DNA of 64,000 nt. Origin: a bacterium (Candidatus Blackallbacteria) CG13_big_fil_rev_8_21_14_2_50_49_14 (GTDB taxonomy: Bacteria; Cyanobacteriota; Sericytochromatia; UBA7694). A program made the position numbers and the translations under genes. The stretch is taken from the NCBI GenBank assembly GCA_002783405.1, contig PFGG01000035.1:1-64000 (forward strand), given 5' to 3'. Numbering within the stretch: position 1 is the stretch's first letter; every line of letters starts with the position of its first letter. Positions 44,301 through 52,162 of this stretch are shown here, one piece after another. Below the pieces are notes generated by a model. That model made no database searches. It had not been told where the DNA came from and saw nothing but the letters and a program-made list of their open reading frames with translations.

Positions 44301-45802
44301 CAGGGAGATTTCAGACTGGACACAAGCACCTCCAGAGCTGAAGCGTCTGCAGCATGGGGAGAAGCTTTTAAATAGCGCTGCAAAGCCAAACGGGCAAAAT
44401 CCAGCTTGCGTTGCTGTAACCATGCCAAACCAAAATACTTATCCAGTTCTGGTAAATTGGGCTTGAGTTTACGCGCCTGATCAAGCCAAAGCAGAGCCTG
44501 AGCAGGCTGATGCTCCTGTAAGGCCAACTGAGCACCCAAAACCAGCGCGGACAGATCTTTGCCAGTGTGTTGAAGATAAGCTTTCAGACCTGTTAAAGCC
44601 TGAGCAGCATGCCCTGTCTGACTTTGCCATTCAGCGACTTCAGGTTGCGCCAGAAGCGGCACCTTCGGACTCTGGTTAAAAGCCTGAGAAAATCTCTCTT
44701 GGGCAAGGTCTTTCTGCCCTTCCTGCCACTCCAATTTGCCAACAAGATACAAATCCTGAGCAGAAGCAGAATGGGTCTCGATCAGCGGCAATAAAAAAGC
44801 TTTGACAGCTGAACGGTTCCCTGCCTTGATCTGCCATTCTACCCATTGCAAGCGGCTTTCCTGATCCTCAGGGTGTAGGCGCAACCAGTCATCCAAAAAT
44901 TGCAGGGCCTCGCTTTTCGCACCTCGGGCAATCAAAAGCTGAAGCAATAAAGCGCGGGCCGGTGCATAGTCAGGTTGGAGATAAAGGACCTGGCCCAAAT
45001 CGGTTTCAGCTTCGCTCAATCGTTTTGCACTGATGCGCAGACGGGCCCGTTCAAACAGAGCAGCCGGATATTCGGGTTCTTGGTTCAAAACAGCGTCAAA
45101 AGCCATTTGCGCAGCAGGGTATTCTTTCTCTGCCAACAAGAGACGGGCCAGACGAAAACGGGCAGGCACACAGTCAGGCCAGGTCTTGAGCAAGGCCTGA
45201 AATGCCTTGAGTGCAGCCTGATTTTTTCCCCGTTCTTCAAGGCTGACCGCTTGACGATAGGCGGCAAGGGCAGCCGCAGGTGCAAAGGGTGATGCAGAAG
45301 CCTGCGGCAATTGTTCAAAGCGGGCTTTCAAAGTGGAATCGTCTTTTAAGAGCAAAGCCTTTTTCCAAGCCTCCCGAGCGGCATCCAAGTGGGCACTTTG
45401 CAATTCAAGCTCCCCCAGATTGCGCCAAAGCACGCGCGCCAGCGGACGCCGTCTGAGGGTTTCCAGATAGAGTTGCCGGGCAGCTTCAGGTTCCTGCAGA
45501 GCCTGATAAGCCAAACCAAGATGGTTGACCGCCTCCACCCAATCCGGTTGAAGCTCAAGTGCTTTTTGAAGATGGCTGCGCGCCAGCAAAGGCTCGGCAT
45601 TGAGCAGCGCCAGTGTACCCACCCGGTAATGCAGGTCGGAACTATCAGGTTGTGCATTCAAAAGCTCAAGGTGCAAGGTCAAGGCACGGGCATAGTCCTG
45701 ATGCTGATAAGCCTCACTGGCGGCTTCTTCCAGGGTCAGGGAGAAAACAGGCTGAGACAGGCTCAGACTCAGACAGAAAAGGGCTAAGATAGTTTTTCGC
45801 AT
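44300..45802 (-). CDS. Secreted TPR-repeat protein coupled to fliI
   Basis: A 500-residue exported protein: signal peptide (about 1-21, cleaved near PVFS) followed by about 12 TPR-like repeats to the C-terminus (for example DLHYRVGTLALLNAEP and PDWVEAVNHLGLAYQAL). No other domain is visible. The stop and the FliI-type gene's ATG overlap (TGATG, 44302-44298), so the two are translated together despite acting on opposite sides of the inner membrane. AAGGAAAA lies upstream of the ATG at 45802. It follows the clostripain-like gene by 132 bases in the same direction. Its specific partner is unknown; the link with an export ATPase is suggestive only. Confidence 0.75.
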   Translation of the reverse strand: MRKTILALFCLSLSLSQPVFSLTLEEAASEAYQHQDYARALTLHLELLNAQPDSSDLHYRVGTLALLNAEPLLARSHLQKALELQPDWVEAVNHLGLAYQALQEPEAARQLYLETLRRRPLARVLWRNLGELELQSAHLDAAREAWKKALLLKDDSTLKARFEQLPQASASPFAPAAALAAYRQAVSLEERGKNQAALKAFQALLKTWPDCVPARFRLARLLLAEKEYPAAQMAFDAVLNQEPEYPAALFERARLRISAKRLSEAETDLGQVLYLQPDYAPARALLLQLLIARGAKSEALQFLDDWLRLHPEDQESRLQWVEWQIKAGNRSAVKAFLLPLIETHSASAQDLYLVGKLEWQEGQKDLAQERFSQAFNQSPKVPLLAQPEVAEWQSQTGHAAQALTGLKAYLQHTGKDLSALVLGAQLALQEHQPAQALLWLDQARKLKPNLPELDKYFGLAWLQQRKLDFARLALQRYLKASPHAADASALEVLVSSLKSP

Positions 45803-45934
45803 AGGGTATTTTCCTTGCTCCTATCTTACCATGCACACCCAAAATTCCTGAGTATTCTGAAACGCAAGAATACCGTCAAAGCAATCTTCTCGCTCATGGT
45901 GGGCCACCTTAGACAAAGCGCTGCAGCAACGGCC

Positions 45935-47914
45935 TCAGTTTGTCTGCACTTCATAGAGTGGGCTGAGGCTGGTATTGCCCTGATAATCCTGGGCCTGAAA
46001 GAAATAGGCTTTGCTGGCGTTGATTTGAGCAAAATCCCAAACCGGCGTCTGGCCAAAGCGGAGCTGGCTGCCCTTTTTCCAGACCAACACCTGGGCCTGG
46101 GTATCATAGACCTGATAAAAAAACTGCAGGCTGTCACCCGCCGCGATATTGAGCTGAGTCCGAGACAAAATAACACGGCCGTCCTGACTGACGGAATAGG
46201 GAATGGCCCATTGACTCACCACCCGGTTATTCGCATCCATCTCCAAATAAAACACGACTTTTTCATCGTTCAGCAAAGCCTCTGAAGAATAAATGCGGTG
46301 ACCCTGAGTGGTCAAAGCTTCAAAATAAGCTGGCGGAAAAAGACTTAAACCTGTCTGACAATTGCCATCGCAGAGCAACAACCATTCGCCATTCCAAACA
46401 GGTGCAAAATACTGACTGTTCTGCTCAAGCGGATGCAAAACCTCACTGCCAATCAGAAAGAGATAACGGCTGTCCGCTTTGAGGGCAAAGACCTGTTCCG
46501 CTTCACGAATGCCCAGATTGTCCTGAATTTTAAGACAATGCCCCTGACGCCCCTGATACGAACAGAGTTTTGCTGCGTTTTGCTGCAGGCTGAAATTTTC
46601 AGTTGAAATCACGGGTTTTTCCTGATCATGGCTGCCTGTGCTGACAAAGGTTCCGGCAAAATTCAGCCAGGGCTCAGAGACGGCCTGCTCCAGACCATAC
46701 TGGGGTTTCATATTTTTGTTCAGCGAATAAATCGAAACGCCATTGGCATTGGGTTTGGAATCATCGTGGCGGGCATAGACCACCAGAGACTGAAGCCGGC
46801 TCAGGGCCTGTTCTGCAGCAACAGAAGCCTCAGGCTGCTTCTGTTTCAGGTTTTGCAACCAGTCTTTGAGATCAATCGAATAGGAGATATCGCTTTGAGG
46901 TTCTTTGCCAAAATGCTGGCTGTTTTCAACCGCCTGTAAAAGCGGTTCGAACTTCTGAAAGTTGATCTGAGCCGTTAAACCCGTCAAGGCAGCAATCAGG
47001 GGGCTGACCTGTTCTAAATCCAAAAGGGAAAGCGTTTTGTATTTGTTTTTAGAGCGGTTATGCTGGGGAGTATCCAGATAGGAGTCCACCAGTTTTTTAC
47101 CCAAGGCAGCCATATCCAGATGCGCGTTTTGAGCAAATAGAGTGAGCACATCGGTATAGTACCAGCCATGCCCAGGCTCCAATTCTTCAGAAGCCAGCAT
47201 ATAACGGGCATAGGGATAAATAACACGGGCCACTTCAAGACTGGCCATCAGACAGGCATCAAAAGCCATCAGGTCAAAATGCACCCCAGAAGCAGAGAAA
47301 GCCGATTTCATCTCGGTCAGGGTAATGAAATCATCGCTGCTGGGCGCTGTACTGTCTTGGCCCACGCCCAGATAAGAGAGCCCGTGATCCCAAAAAATCA
47401 GGGCTTTGCGTTCAGCCTGGCTGAGCGAAGGTTTGAGAAATTTCAGAAAGGCAGCCAGGCTCTCGCTGCTGGACATATTGTTATTCTCAATCTGCTGCTG
47501 GTAACAGTGATCATTGCCAAAATACTGATCCTGGCTGTCTTGCACCAAGCAGGCCATATCGGCGTATTTGGTGCCTTTCCAACCCGCTTTGCGCGCTCCC
47601 CCAAAAGCAACATGAATATCCAGCGCCTCTTTTTGAACCGAAGAAAGGGTCTGGTAAGCAGCAACCATCTCCTTGAGATCGTCCGTACCTGCGCCCTTCA
47701 GGCTGGGGCCCTCCATTTCCTGTTCATCGGGAATACCATTGCGCGGTTTGGCGTCATCTTCCAGATTGCCGCCCACCATATAAACCGCGATCAATGTCTT
47801 GGGCAAAGGAGCAGAAACAGACTCCGAAAGCGCGTTGACAGACTCCGCCGCATGGCAGGAAGTCAGAAACAGCACCCCAATTAAAAACCTAAAAATGACT
47901 GGACAATACTTCAT
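45935..47914 (-). CDS. Clostripain-like (C11) peptidase, lipoprotein
   Basis: A 659-residue lipoprotein with lipobox LTSC (Cys20) and a C11 caspase-like peptidase domain (about 38-420). The catalytic dyad is visible: His177 in FWDHGLS and Cys221 in FDACLMA, both in the family context. Family members cleave after basic residues and are often self-activated. The C-terminal 230 residues are beta-rich with no recognised domain. The start at 47914 was chosen over 47998 because it begins the lipoprotein signal and because a TGTTATAAT extended -10 sits seven bases upstream, implying a leaderless mRNA. It diverges from a Pro-rich lipoprotein gene with which it shares a promoter region. Confidence 0.85.
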   Translation of the reverse strand: MKYCPVIFRFLIGVLFLTSCHAAESVNALSESVSAPLPKTLIAVYMVGGNLEDDAKPRNGIPDEQEMEGPSLKGAGTDDLKEMVAAYQTLSSVQKEALDIHVAFGGARKAGWKGTKYADMACLVQDSQDQYFGNDHCYQQQIENNNMSSSESLAAFLKFLKPSLSQAERKALIFWDHGLSYLGVGQDSTAPSSDDFITLTEMKSAFSASGVHFDLMAFDACLMASLEVARVIYPYARYMLASEELEPGHGWYYTDVLTLFAQNAHLDMAALGKKLVDSYLDTPQHNRSKNKYKTLSLLDLEQVSPLIAALTGLTAQINFQKFEPLLQAVENSQHFGKEPQSDISYSIDLKDWLQNLKQKQPEASVAAEQALSRLQSLVVYARHDDSKPNANGVSIYSLNKNMKPQYGLEQAVSEPWLNFAGTFVSTGSHDQEKPVISTENFSLQQNAAKLCSYQGRQGHCLKIQDNLGIREAEQVFALKADSRYLFLIGSEVLHPLEQNSQYFAPVWNGEWLLLCDGNCQTGLSLFPPAYFEALTTQGHRIYSSEALLNDEKVVFYLEMDANNRVVSQWAIPYSVSQDGRVILSRTQLNIAAGDSLQFFYQVYDTQAQVLVWKKGSQLRFGQTPVWDFAQINASKAYFFQAQDYQGNTSLSPLYEVQTN

Positions 47915-47921
47915 TCTTTGT

Positions 47922-47927
47922 ATTATA
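47922..47927 (-). promoter_or_regulatory. Extended -10 TGTTATAAT, leaderless clostripain gene
   Basis: TATAAT on the minus strand (47927-47922) is preceded by TGT and followed after 7 bases by the ATG at 47914. The plus-strand TATTAT at 47921-47926 overlaps it and may serve the divergent gene at 47962. Confidence 0.55.
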
Positions 47928-47961
47928 ACAAGGGTTAATCTTGGGATCAGGAATAATTTGA

Positions 47962-49455
47962 ATGAAGCTGAATCAATTGCGAAGTCTCTCACTGACATGC
48001 TCGCTTACCTTGAGCATGATCGGTTGTTCACCCGGTACGCCCCCCTCAGCCAGCAGTCAAAGCCCAGCCCCCACAGCTTCAAGTCAGGCCAGCCAAGCAG
48101 AAGAAAACAACTTCAAACGAACAGCCGTCGCCATTACTGCCACCCATCAGGCCAGCGCGAACGGCGTGGACAGCCTCTCAGAATACCGTTTGCCCAAAGG
48201 GGTCAACCTGGATCAGGTCAAAATCGTCAAAGCCAATCTCGATGGCCGGGAGATCGACGCCTCAGAAATAACGCTGGGGAGCGACGCAGATAAAAACCTC
48301 AATTTCTTTATCAGCCAAACTGTTTTTGATCAAACATTTACAGGCAGCAGTGTCACAGAATCCCCCAGTATTCACAGCTCAGAAACCTTTAAGCAAAAGA
48401 AACAGGAATTGCGCACAGAATTACTTGAAAAATACCAAGATCAAGTCAAAGAAAATATTGAAGAACAAATTCCCACCCCTGAATTTTTGGCGGTACAGGT
48501 AAGGGGCGAAAGCCTCAGCCGCCAAAAGGTCGCAGAATTGAAAAAAGACAGCGCCAAACTGACCAAAGAAGGGGTTTTTCTCGATCGCAGTTTTTATGTG
48601 ATTCTCGAGGTTGAGAATCAGCAGTTTAAGGTCGCTCAAACCACCAGCCAACAATGGGTCACCAAACTGGGCATTTCGGGAGAACAGGTCAAAAAACTGG
48701 CTACCGCCATCCGTGAAAAAAGCAGTGCCGATGAAGTGTTGCGCCTGCCCGCCATTGCCGAAAAAGTGGCAGCTCAGGACAAGCAGTTTTTCAGTACCGT
48801 TGCCAATCTGGATGAAGCCAATCAGGTGATTGAAATCGAAGAAATCGAAGAGGATCTCGAAACCGAACTGGGAGCTGAACTGGCTCCCAAAGGCGTGCCT
48901 TTTTACGAGTTCGAATTGCCCCTGGATTTACGCGATCTGCACCGGCTGGAGCAAGCCAAACCAGCTTTGGCCAAACCGGCCCTGGCAGATGCCCAAGACG
49001 ACAGCCAAGAAGATTTACAGACCCGTTTAAAACGTGCAGCTCAACAAGCCCAACTGCTTGAGCAGGATTTTCAACGCATTGGCCGCAAACCGATTCCCGA
49101 TCAGCGCCTGTTTGACCCCCGACGCCGTCCCCCGGATCGCTTTGCGCAACAGCCTCTGGGCCTGCCGCCGGATCACTTCCAGATTCTGCCCCAGCATCTG
49201 CCCCCACCCCGACCGGGAGAAGGCCCCCCAGCAGGAGCCCTCACCAGCAGCAGTTCTCCGCCGCCTGGCGCACCCCTGCCAGGAAATAGCTCCATGCCCC
49301 CCCCTGAAGGAACTGTGCTCCCCCGCCCTGACAGTACACCACCGCCCACCCCGGGTTCAAGTTTACCTCCGCCACCGGATAGCTCCCTACCGCCGCCGGG
49401 AAGCGGCCCCCTGCCTCCACCTCCAGGGAATAGCCCGCTGCCTCCACCTCCCTGA
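47962..49455 (+). CDS. Lipoprotein with Pro-rich C-terminal tail
   Basis: A 497-residue lipoprotein (lipobox MIGC, Cys22) with an Ala/Ser/Gln linker, a charged helical middle (about 130-290) that includes a Glu-rich stretch, and a C-terminal 100 residues dominated by repeats of the type SSLPPPP and GPLPPPP. The tail ends directly in prolines. I do not recognise a family. Pro-rich tails of this kind cross or bind peptidoglycan in other envelope proteins; that is an inference here. AGGA at 47949-47952 precedes the ATG. It diverges from the clostripain-like gene and is followed by cmoB, which has its own promoter. Confidence 0.65.
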   Translation: MKLNQLRSLSLTCSLTLSMIGCSPGTPPSASSQSPAPTASSQASQAEENNFKRTAVAITATHQASANGVDSLSEYRLPKGVNLDQVKIVKANLDGREIDASEITLGSDADKNLNFFISQTVFDQTFTGSSVTESPSIHSSETFKQKKQELRTELLEKYQDQVKENIEEQIPTPEFLAVQVRGESLSRQKVAELKKDSAKLTKEGVFLDRSFYVILEVENQQFKVAQTTSQQWVTKLGISGEQVKKLATAIREKSSADEVLRLPAIAEKVAAQDKQFFSTVANLDEANQVIEIEEIEEDLETELGAELAPKGVPFYEFELPLDLRDLHRLEQAKPALAKPALADAQDDSQEDLQTRLKRAAQQAQLLEQDFQRIGRKPIPDQRLFDPRRRPPDRFAQQPLGLPPDHFQILPQHLPPPRPGEGPPAGALTSSSSPPPGAPLPGNSSMPPPEGTVLPRPDSTPPPTPGSSLPPPPDSSLPPPGSGPLPPPPGNSPLPPPP

Positions 49456-49495
49456 GGCTGCCTCAAAAACGCTGTAGCAGACAAGATCGCCATGC

Positions 49496-49501
49496 TATAC
49501 T
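49496..49501 (+). promoter_or_regulatory. Extended -10 TGCTATACT of cmoB
   Basis: TATACT preceded by TGC lies 27 bases upstream of the cmoB ATG; GGAG at 49517-49520 is the ribosome binding site. Confidence 0.6.
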
Positions 49502-49528
49502 GGGGCAAATTTTTCTGAGGAGTCACGC

Positions 49529-50488
49529 ATGTTTCGCCCCTTTTACAGCACCCTGAGCCAGGGCTCCCTGGCCCCCTGGCTGGAAAGCCTGCCGGCCCGT
49601 CTGGCACGCTGGGAACGCGAAGAGGTGAGCCAACGCGATCGCAACTGGCTGCAACTGATTCCCTCTCTGCCGCATATTCAACCCTCCGAGATTGATCTGC
49701 AAAATACCGTGCGCATTGGGCAGGCCAGCGATCTGGCCCCCGGCCAGGAGCAACAGCTCTATCAACTCTTGCAAAGACTCAAACCCTGGCGCAAAGGCCC
49801 GTTTGAACTCTTTGACCTGAAAATTGAAACCGAATGGCGCTCCGATTGGAAATGGGAGCGCCTGCTGCCCCATATTGCTCCCCTGAAGGGCAAAAATGTA
49901 CTGGATATTGGCTGTGGCAATGGCTACCATCTCTGGCGTATACGGGGAGCAGGCGCAGAAACCGTGATCGGGATAGACCCGTCTCCTCTTTTTCTGGCCC
50001 AATTCCAGGTTTTTCAACATTTTCACCCCGATCCTCAGGTTCATCTGCTGCCCCTCGGTGTGGATGATTTGCCCGCAAAGCCCCTCTTTGACACGGTTTT
50101 TTCGATGGGGGTGCTCTACCATCGCCGTTCCCCGATTGATTTTCTCAATCAGCTCAAGGCCCAATTGCGCCCCGGCGGGCAACTGGTACTTGAAACCCTG
50201 GTGATTGAGGGCGATGCTCAAACCGTGCTCGTGCCTGAGGAACGCTATGCAAAAATGCGCAATGTCTGGTTTATTCCCTCAACCGAAATGCTCTTGCTCT
50301 GGCTGCGCCGGACAGGCTTCAAAAATCCCCGCCTGGTCAATCTCAACCGCACAAGCCTGCAAGAGCAGCAGCGCACAGACTGGATGGATTGGGAGTCTCT
50401 TGAGGATTTTCTCAACCCCACAGATTCCAACCGAACTGTCGAAGGCTATCCTGCTCCTTTACGCGCCACCCTTGTGGCAGAAGTCTGA
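49529..50488 (+). CDS. cmoB: tRNA U34 carboxymethyltransferase
   Basis: A 319-residue enzyme that uses carboxy-SAM to turn 5-hydroxyuridine at tRNA position 34 into cmo5U, widening wobble reading. The match to E. coli CmoB is close across the length: the RKGPFELF and TEWRSDWKW blocks (about 91-112), NVLDIGCGNGYH SAM loop (about 127-138), FDTVFSMGVLYHRR (about 188-201), VLETLVI, RYAKMRNVWFIPS and TVEGYPAP near the end. Length equals the family's (about 320). CmoA, which makes carboxy-SAM and usually lies next door, is not in the window. The gene has its own extended -10 and a ribosome binding site. Confidence 0.95.
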   Translation: MFRPFYSTLSQGSLAPWLESLPARLARWEREEVSQRDRNWLQLIPSLPHIQPSEIDLQNTVRIGQASDLAPGQEQQLYQLLQRLKPWRKGPFELFDLKIETEWRSDWKWERLLPHIAPLKGKNVLDIGCGNGYHLWRIRGAGAETVIGIDPSPLFLAQFQVFQHFHPDPQVHLLPLGVDDLPAKPLFDTVFSMGVLYHRRSPIDFLNQLKAQLRPGGQLVLETLVIEGDAQTVLVPEERYAKMRNVWFIPSTEMLLLWLRRTGFKNPRLVNLNRTSLQEQQRTDWMDWESLEDFLNPTDSNRTVEGYPAPLRATLVAEV

Positions 50489-50503
50489 AGCTTGGAATTC
50501 ATC

Positions 50504-50528
50504 TGCTAAAAAGTGTAAGATTTTAGCA
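50504..50528. promoter_or_regulatory. 8-bp inverted repeat upstream of Cys-rich peptide gene
   Basis: TGCTAAAA (50504-50511) and TTTTAGCA (50521-50528) are exact reverse complements with a 9-base spacer, between cmoB and the Cys-rich gene. A direct repeat ATCTGCT overlaps both ends, and CGTC at 50536-50539 is a word often found in ECF -10 elements. It may be a cmoB transcript end or an operator. Confidence 0.4.
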
Positions 50529-50592
50529 TCTGCTGCGTCTTAAGAATACACAGAACAAGTTTCTGAAATTCTAAACCCAAGGAGATTGACCC

Positions 50593-50724
50593 ATGTCAGA
50601 GGATTGCTGTAAGGATTGCCAATGTGGAGCCCCTGCTCTTGATGGCGGGTGCTGCTGTGGCAGCGAATGCAAATGTGGATCCACTTGCACCTGCCCACCG
50701 GAATGCAATTGCCCAGGTGCTTAG
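50593..50724 (+). CDS. Cys-rich metallothionein-like peptide
   Basis: A 43-residue peptide with 13 cysteines (positions 5, 6, 9, 11, 20, 21, 22, 26, 28, 32, 34, 38, 40), arranged as CxC and CCC clusters with almost no hydrophobic residues: the composition of a metallothionein. It would bind several soft metal ions such as Cu(I), Zn or Cd in the cytoplasm. It has a textbook AAGGAG at 50579-50584, eight bases before the ATG, so translation is well supported despite its size. Its stop is three bases before the ATG of an ECF sigma factor that itself carries metal-type cysteine motifs, which makes a shared metal-response role likely. I cannot assign it to a named metallothionein family. Confidence 0.8.
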   Translation: MSEDCCKDCQCGAPALDGGCCCGSECKCGSTCTCPPECNCPGA

Positions 50725-50727
50725 ACC

Positions 50728-51258
50728 ATGAAAACGGGAGAGTCTGAACTGAAAGAGGCTTTGGTAGCCCTCAGCCCGGAGATGTTGAGCTGGGTACTTC
50801 AGCGCACAGGCTCTCCCGATTTGGCTGAAGAAGTCGTTCAGGAAGCCCTGATCAAAGGCCTTGAGAAATTATCCCGACTTGAAAATCCCCGGCATTTAAA
50901 AGCTTGGTTTCGCACCATTGTACGCAATACCCTGATCGATGAACTGCGCTACCAACAACGCCAAGAGCCGCTGGAAAACCTGGCAGCTCCCGAAACACCT
51001 GAATTACCTGATGAGGAAGAAGGCTGCGCCTGTATCCTGGAGATCATGAAACAGGTGCGCCCAGGTTATGCCCAGTTGCTTCAGGCCGTAGATATTGACG
51101 AAAAACCGGTTCAGACCGTCGCTCGCGAACAGGGGTTGAGCCCCAACAATGCATCGGTACGTTTACACCGGGCCCGCCAGGCCTTGCGCCGTCAATTGGC
51201 CCAAACCTGTGGAACCGATTCCCTGCAAGCCTGCCTCAATTGCAGTTGCCCGGCCTAA
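50728..51258 (+). CDS. ECF sigma factor with Cys-rich metal-sensing motifs (CorE-like)
   Basis: A 176-residue ECF sigma factor. Sigma region 2 lies at about 12-80 (DLAEEVVQEALIKGLEKL) and region 4 at about 102-158 (SPNNASVRLHRARQALR). All six cysteines are in two places: CxC (100, 102) in the linker between the regions and C-x7-C-x2-C-x-C (161, 169, 172, 174) at the C-terminus. This is the arrangement of CorE-type (ECF44) sigma factors, which sense copper or cadmium directly and need no anti-sigma factor; none is present here. Compared with the usual CGTC...CLDCTC tail, the second cysteine is Asp164. It follows the metallothionein-like gene by 3 bases and ends at a terminator. Confidence 0.88.
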   Translation: MKTGESELKEALVALSPEMLSWVLQRTGSPDLAEEVVQEALIKGLEKLSRLENPRHLKAWFRTIVRNTLIDELRYQQRQEPLENLAAPETPELPDEEEGCACILEIMKQVRPGYAQLLQAVDIDEKPVQTVAREQGLSPNNASVRLHRARQALRRQLAQTCGTDSLQACLNCSCPA

Positions 51259-51301
51259 AATTCTGGCCCCCCACAGTCTAGCGGAAGACTTTCTCTAAGC
51301 A

Positions 51302-51328
51302 AAAAGCCCTGCTTCTGGCAGGGCTTTT
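51302..51328. terminator. Bidirectional rho-independent terminator
   Basis: An 11-bp perfect stem (AAAAGCCCTGC / GCAGGGCTTTT) with a 5-base loop lies between the sigma factor gene and the convergent EF-hand gene, with A and T runs serving both directions. Confidence 0.9.
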
Positions 51329-51344
51329 GAATAGAAACAAATGT

Positions 51345-51941
51345 TTAGAACTGGGGCAAGGTCTGCTGTTTTTCAGAGGTTTGCTGGAAAAAAGGCAAAA
51401 TTTCCATATAGGCATCTTCAAATTCACTGAAGGTGATCACGCCATCACTGTTCAGATCGCCGCCTTTGAGTTTGGGCCAGGGGCTGAAAAAGAGCTTGAG
51501 TTTGGCATTTTCATTCTGGGTAATCAGGCGGTTGCCATCCAGATCATGCTTGCTGAAGAGTTCATCCAGTTTGGGACGAATCACACCCATCCAGAACTGA
51601 ATCGTGTCTTCGCGCAGAAACTCTTCGAGGTAGATCTTGCCATCTCCATTGCTATCGTAATCTTTGAAACCCGTGATCACACCGGGCAAAGCCATCTGTT
51701 CATCACTGACTTCGTCGGGCGTTAAAAACCCGCTTATATTCGTATCCCATTTCTGAAAACGCACTTTGCGCAGCTCAACCACTCCCTTGCGCAGGCCCTC
51801 ATCGGAGCGAACCGTGGATTGACGGCTGAGTTGGCTGACAGGAGCAGTCATTCGGGGCTGAGTAACCAGGGGCAGGGTCTGGGAAGCGCAGCTTGTAAAG
51901 AGGGCTGAAGTGGCGACAGCTGCCAGAAGGAAACGTTTCAT
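51345..51941 (-). CDS. EF-hand calcium-binding lipoprotein
   Basis: A 198-residue exported protein with lipobox FTSC (Cys18) and four EF-hand-like loops. Two are canonical (DYDSNGDGKIYLEEF at about 94-108 and DLNSDGVITFSEF at about 162-174), one is near-canonical (HDLDGNRLITQNE, about 132-144), and the first (WDTNISGFLTPDE, about 65-77) has lost ligands. The pairing suggests a calmodulin-like periplasmic or surface Ca2+ binder. AGGAG lies 8 bases before the ATG, and a TTGATC-17-TAAAAT promoter lies at 51978-52006. It is a single-gene unit that shares a terminator with the sigma factor gene. Confidence 0.85.
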   Translation of the reverse strand: MKRFLLAAVATSALFTSCASQTLPLVTQPRMTAPVSQLSRQSTVRSDEGLRKGVVELRKVRFQKWDTNISGFLTPDEVSDEQMALPGVITGFKDYDSNGDGKIYLEEFLREDTIQFWMGVIRPKLDELFSKHDLDGNRLITQNENAKLKLFFSPWPKLKGGDLNSDGVITFSEFEDAYMEILPFFQQTSEKQQTLPQF

Positions 51942-51977
51942 GGGGGTAGCTCCTAAACTTAATCTGATGTTAATATA

Positions 51978-52006
51978 ATTTTAACTTTTACAAGCCAAAA
52001 GATCAA
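51978..52006 (-). promoter_or_regulatory. Promoter TTGATC-17-TAAAAT of EF-hand gene
   Basis: On the minus strand TTGATC (52006-52001) and TAAAAT (51983-51978) are 17 bases apart, 36 bases upstream of the ATG at 51941. Confidence 0.5.
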
Positions 52007-52162
52007 GCCTCAGACTTAAAATAGGGCACAAAGAATTATATCCTCTGTATTTCAACCCCAATCAACCTATTCCCTGCTCTGGTACGAAATCAAGCGGTAG
52101 AGCACTGGCCGATCTTTAACAGGGCTGGACTTTTCCGGTGCCTGTCTCCCCTAGGATTCCGC

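Noticed and set aside
44301-44423. Longer N-terminus for the FliI-type ATPase
   Set aside because: It lies inside the TPR gene; the TGATG overlap start gives the usual family length.
45805-45934. Imperfect repeat AGACAAA...TTTGTCT between the clostripain and TPR genes
   Set aside because: Seven paired bases with a 21-base loop; too weak to call a terminator.
49200-49455. CRISPR-like or minisatellite array at the 3' end of the Pro-rich lipoprotein gene
   Set aside because: The repeats are short Pro-codon runs in frame, with no constant repeat and spacer lengths.
52085-52125. tRNA-like D-arm sequence (AGCGGTAGAGC) near 52091-52101
   Set aside because: The bases resemble a tRNA D-loop, but the 5' D-stem mispairs, no anticodon stem or T-arm can be drawn, and the acceptor ends do not pair. 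Treated as chance.
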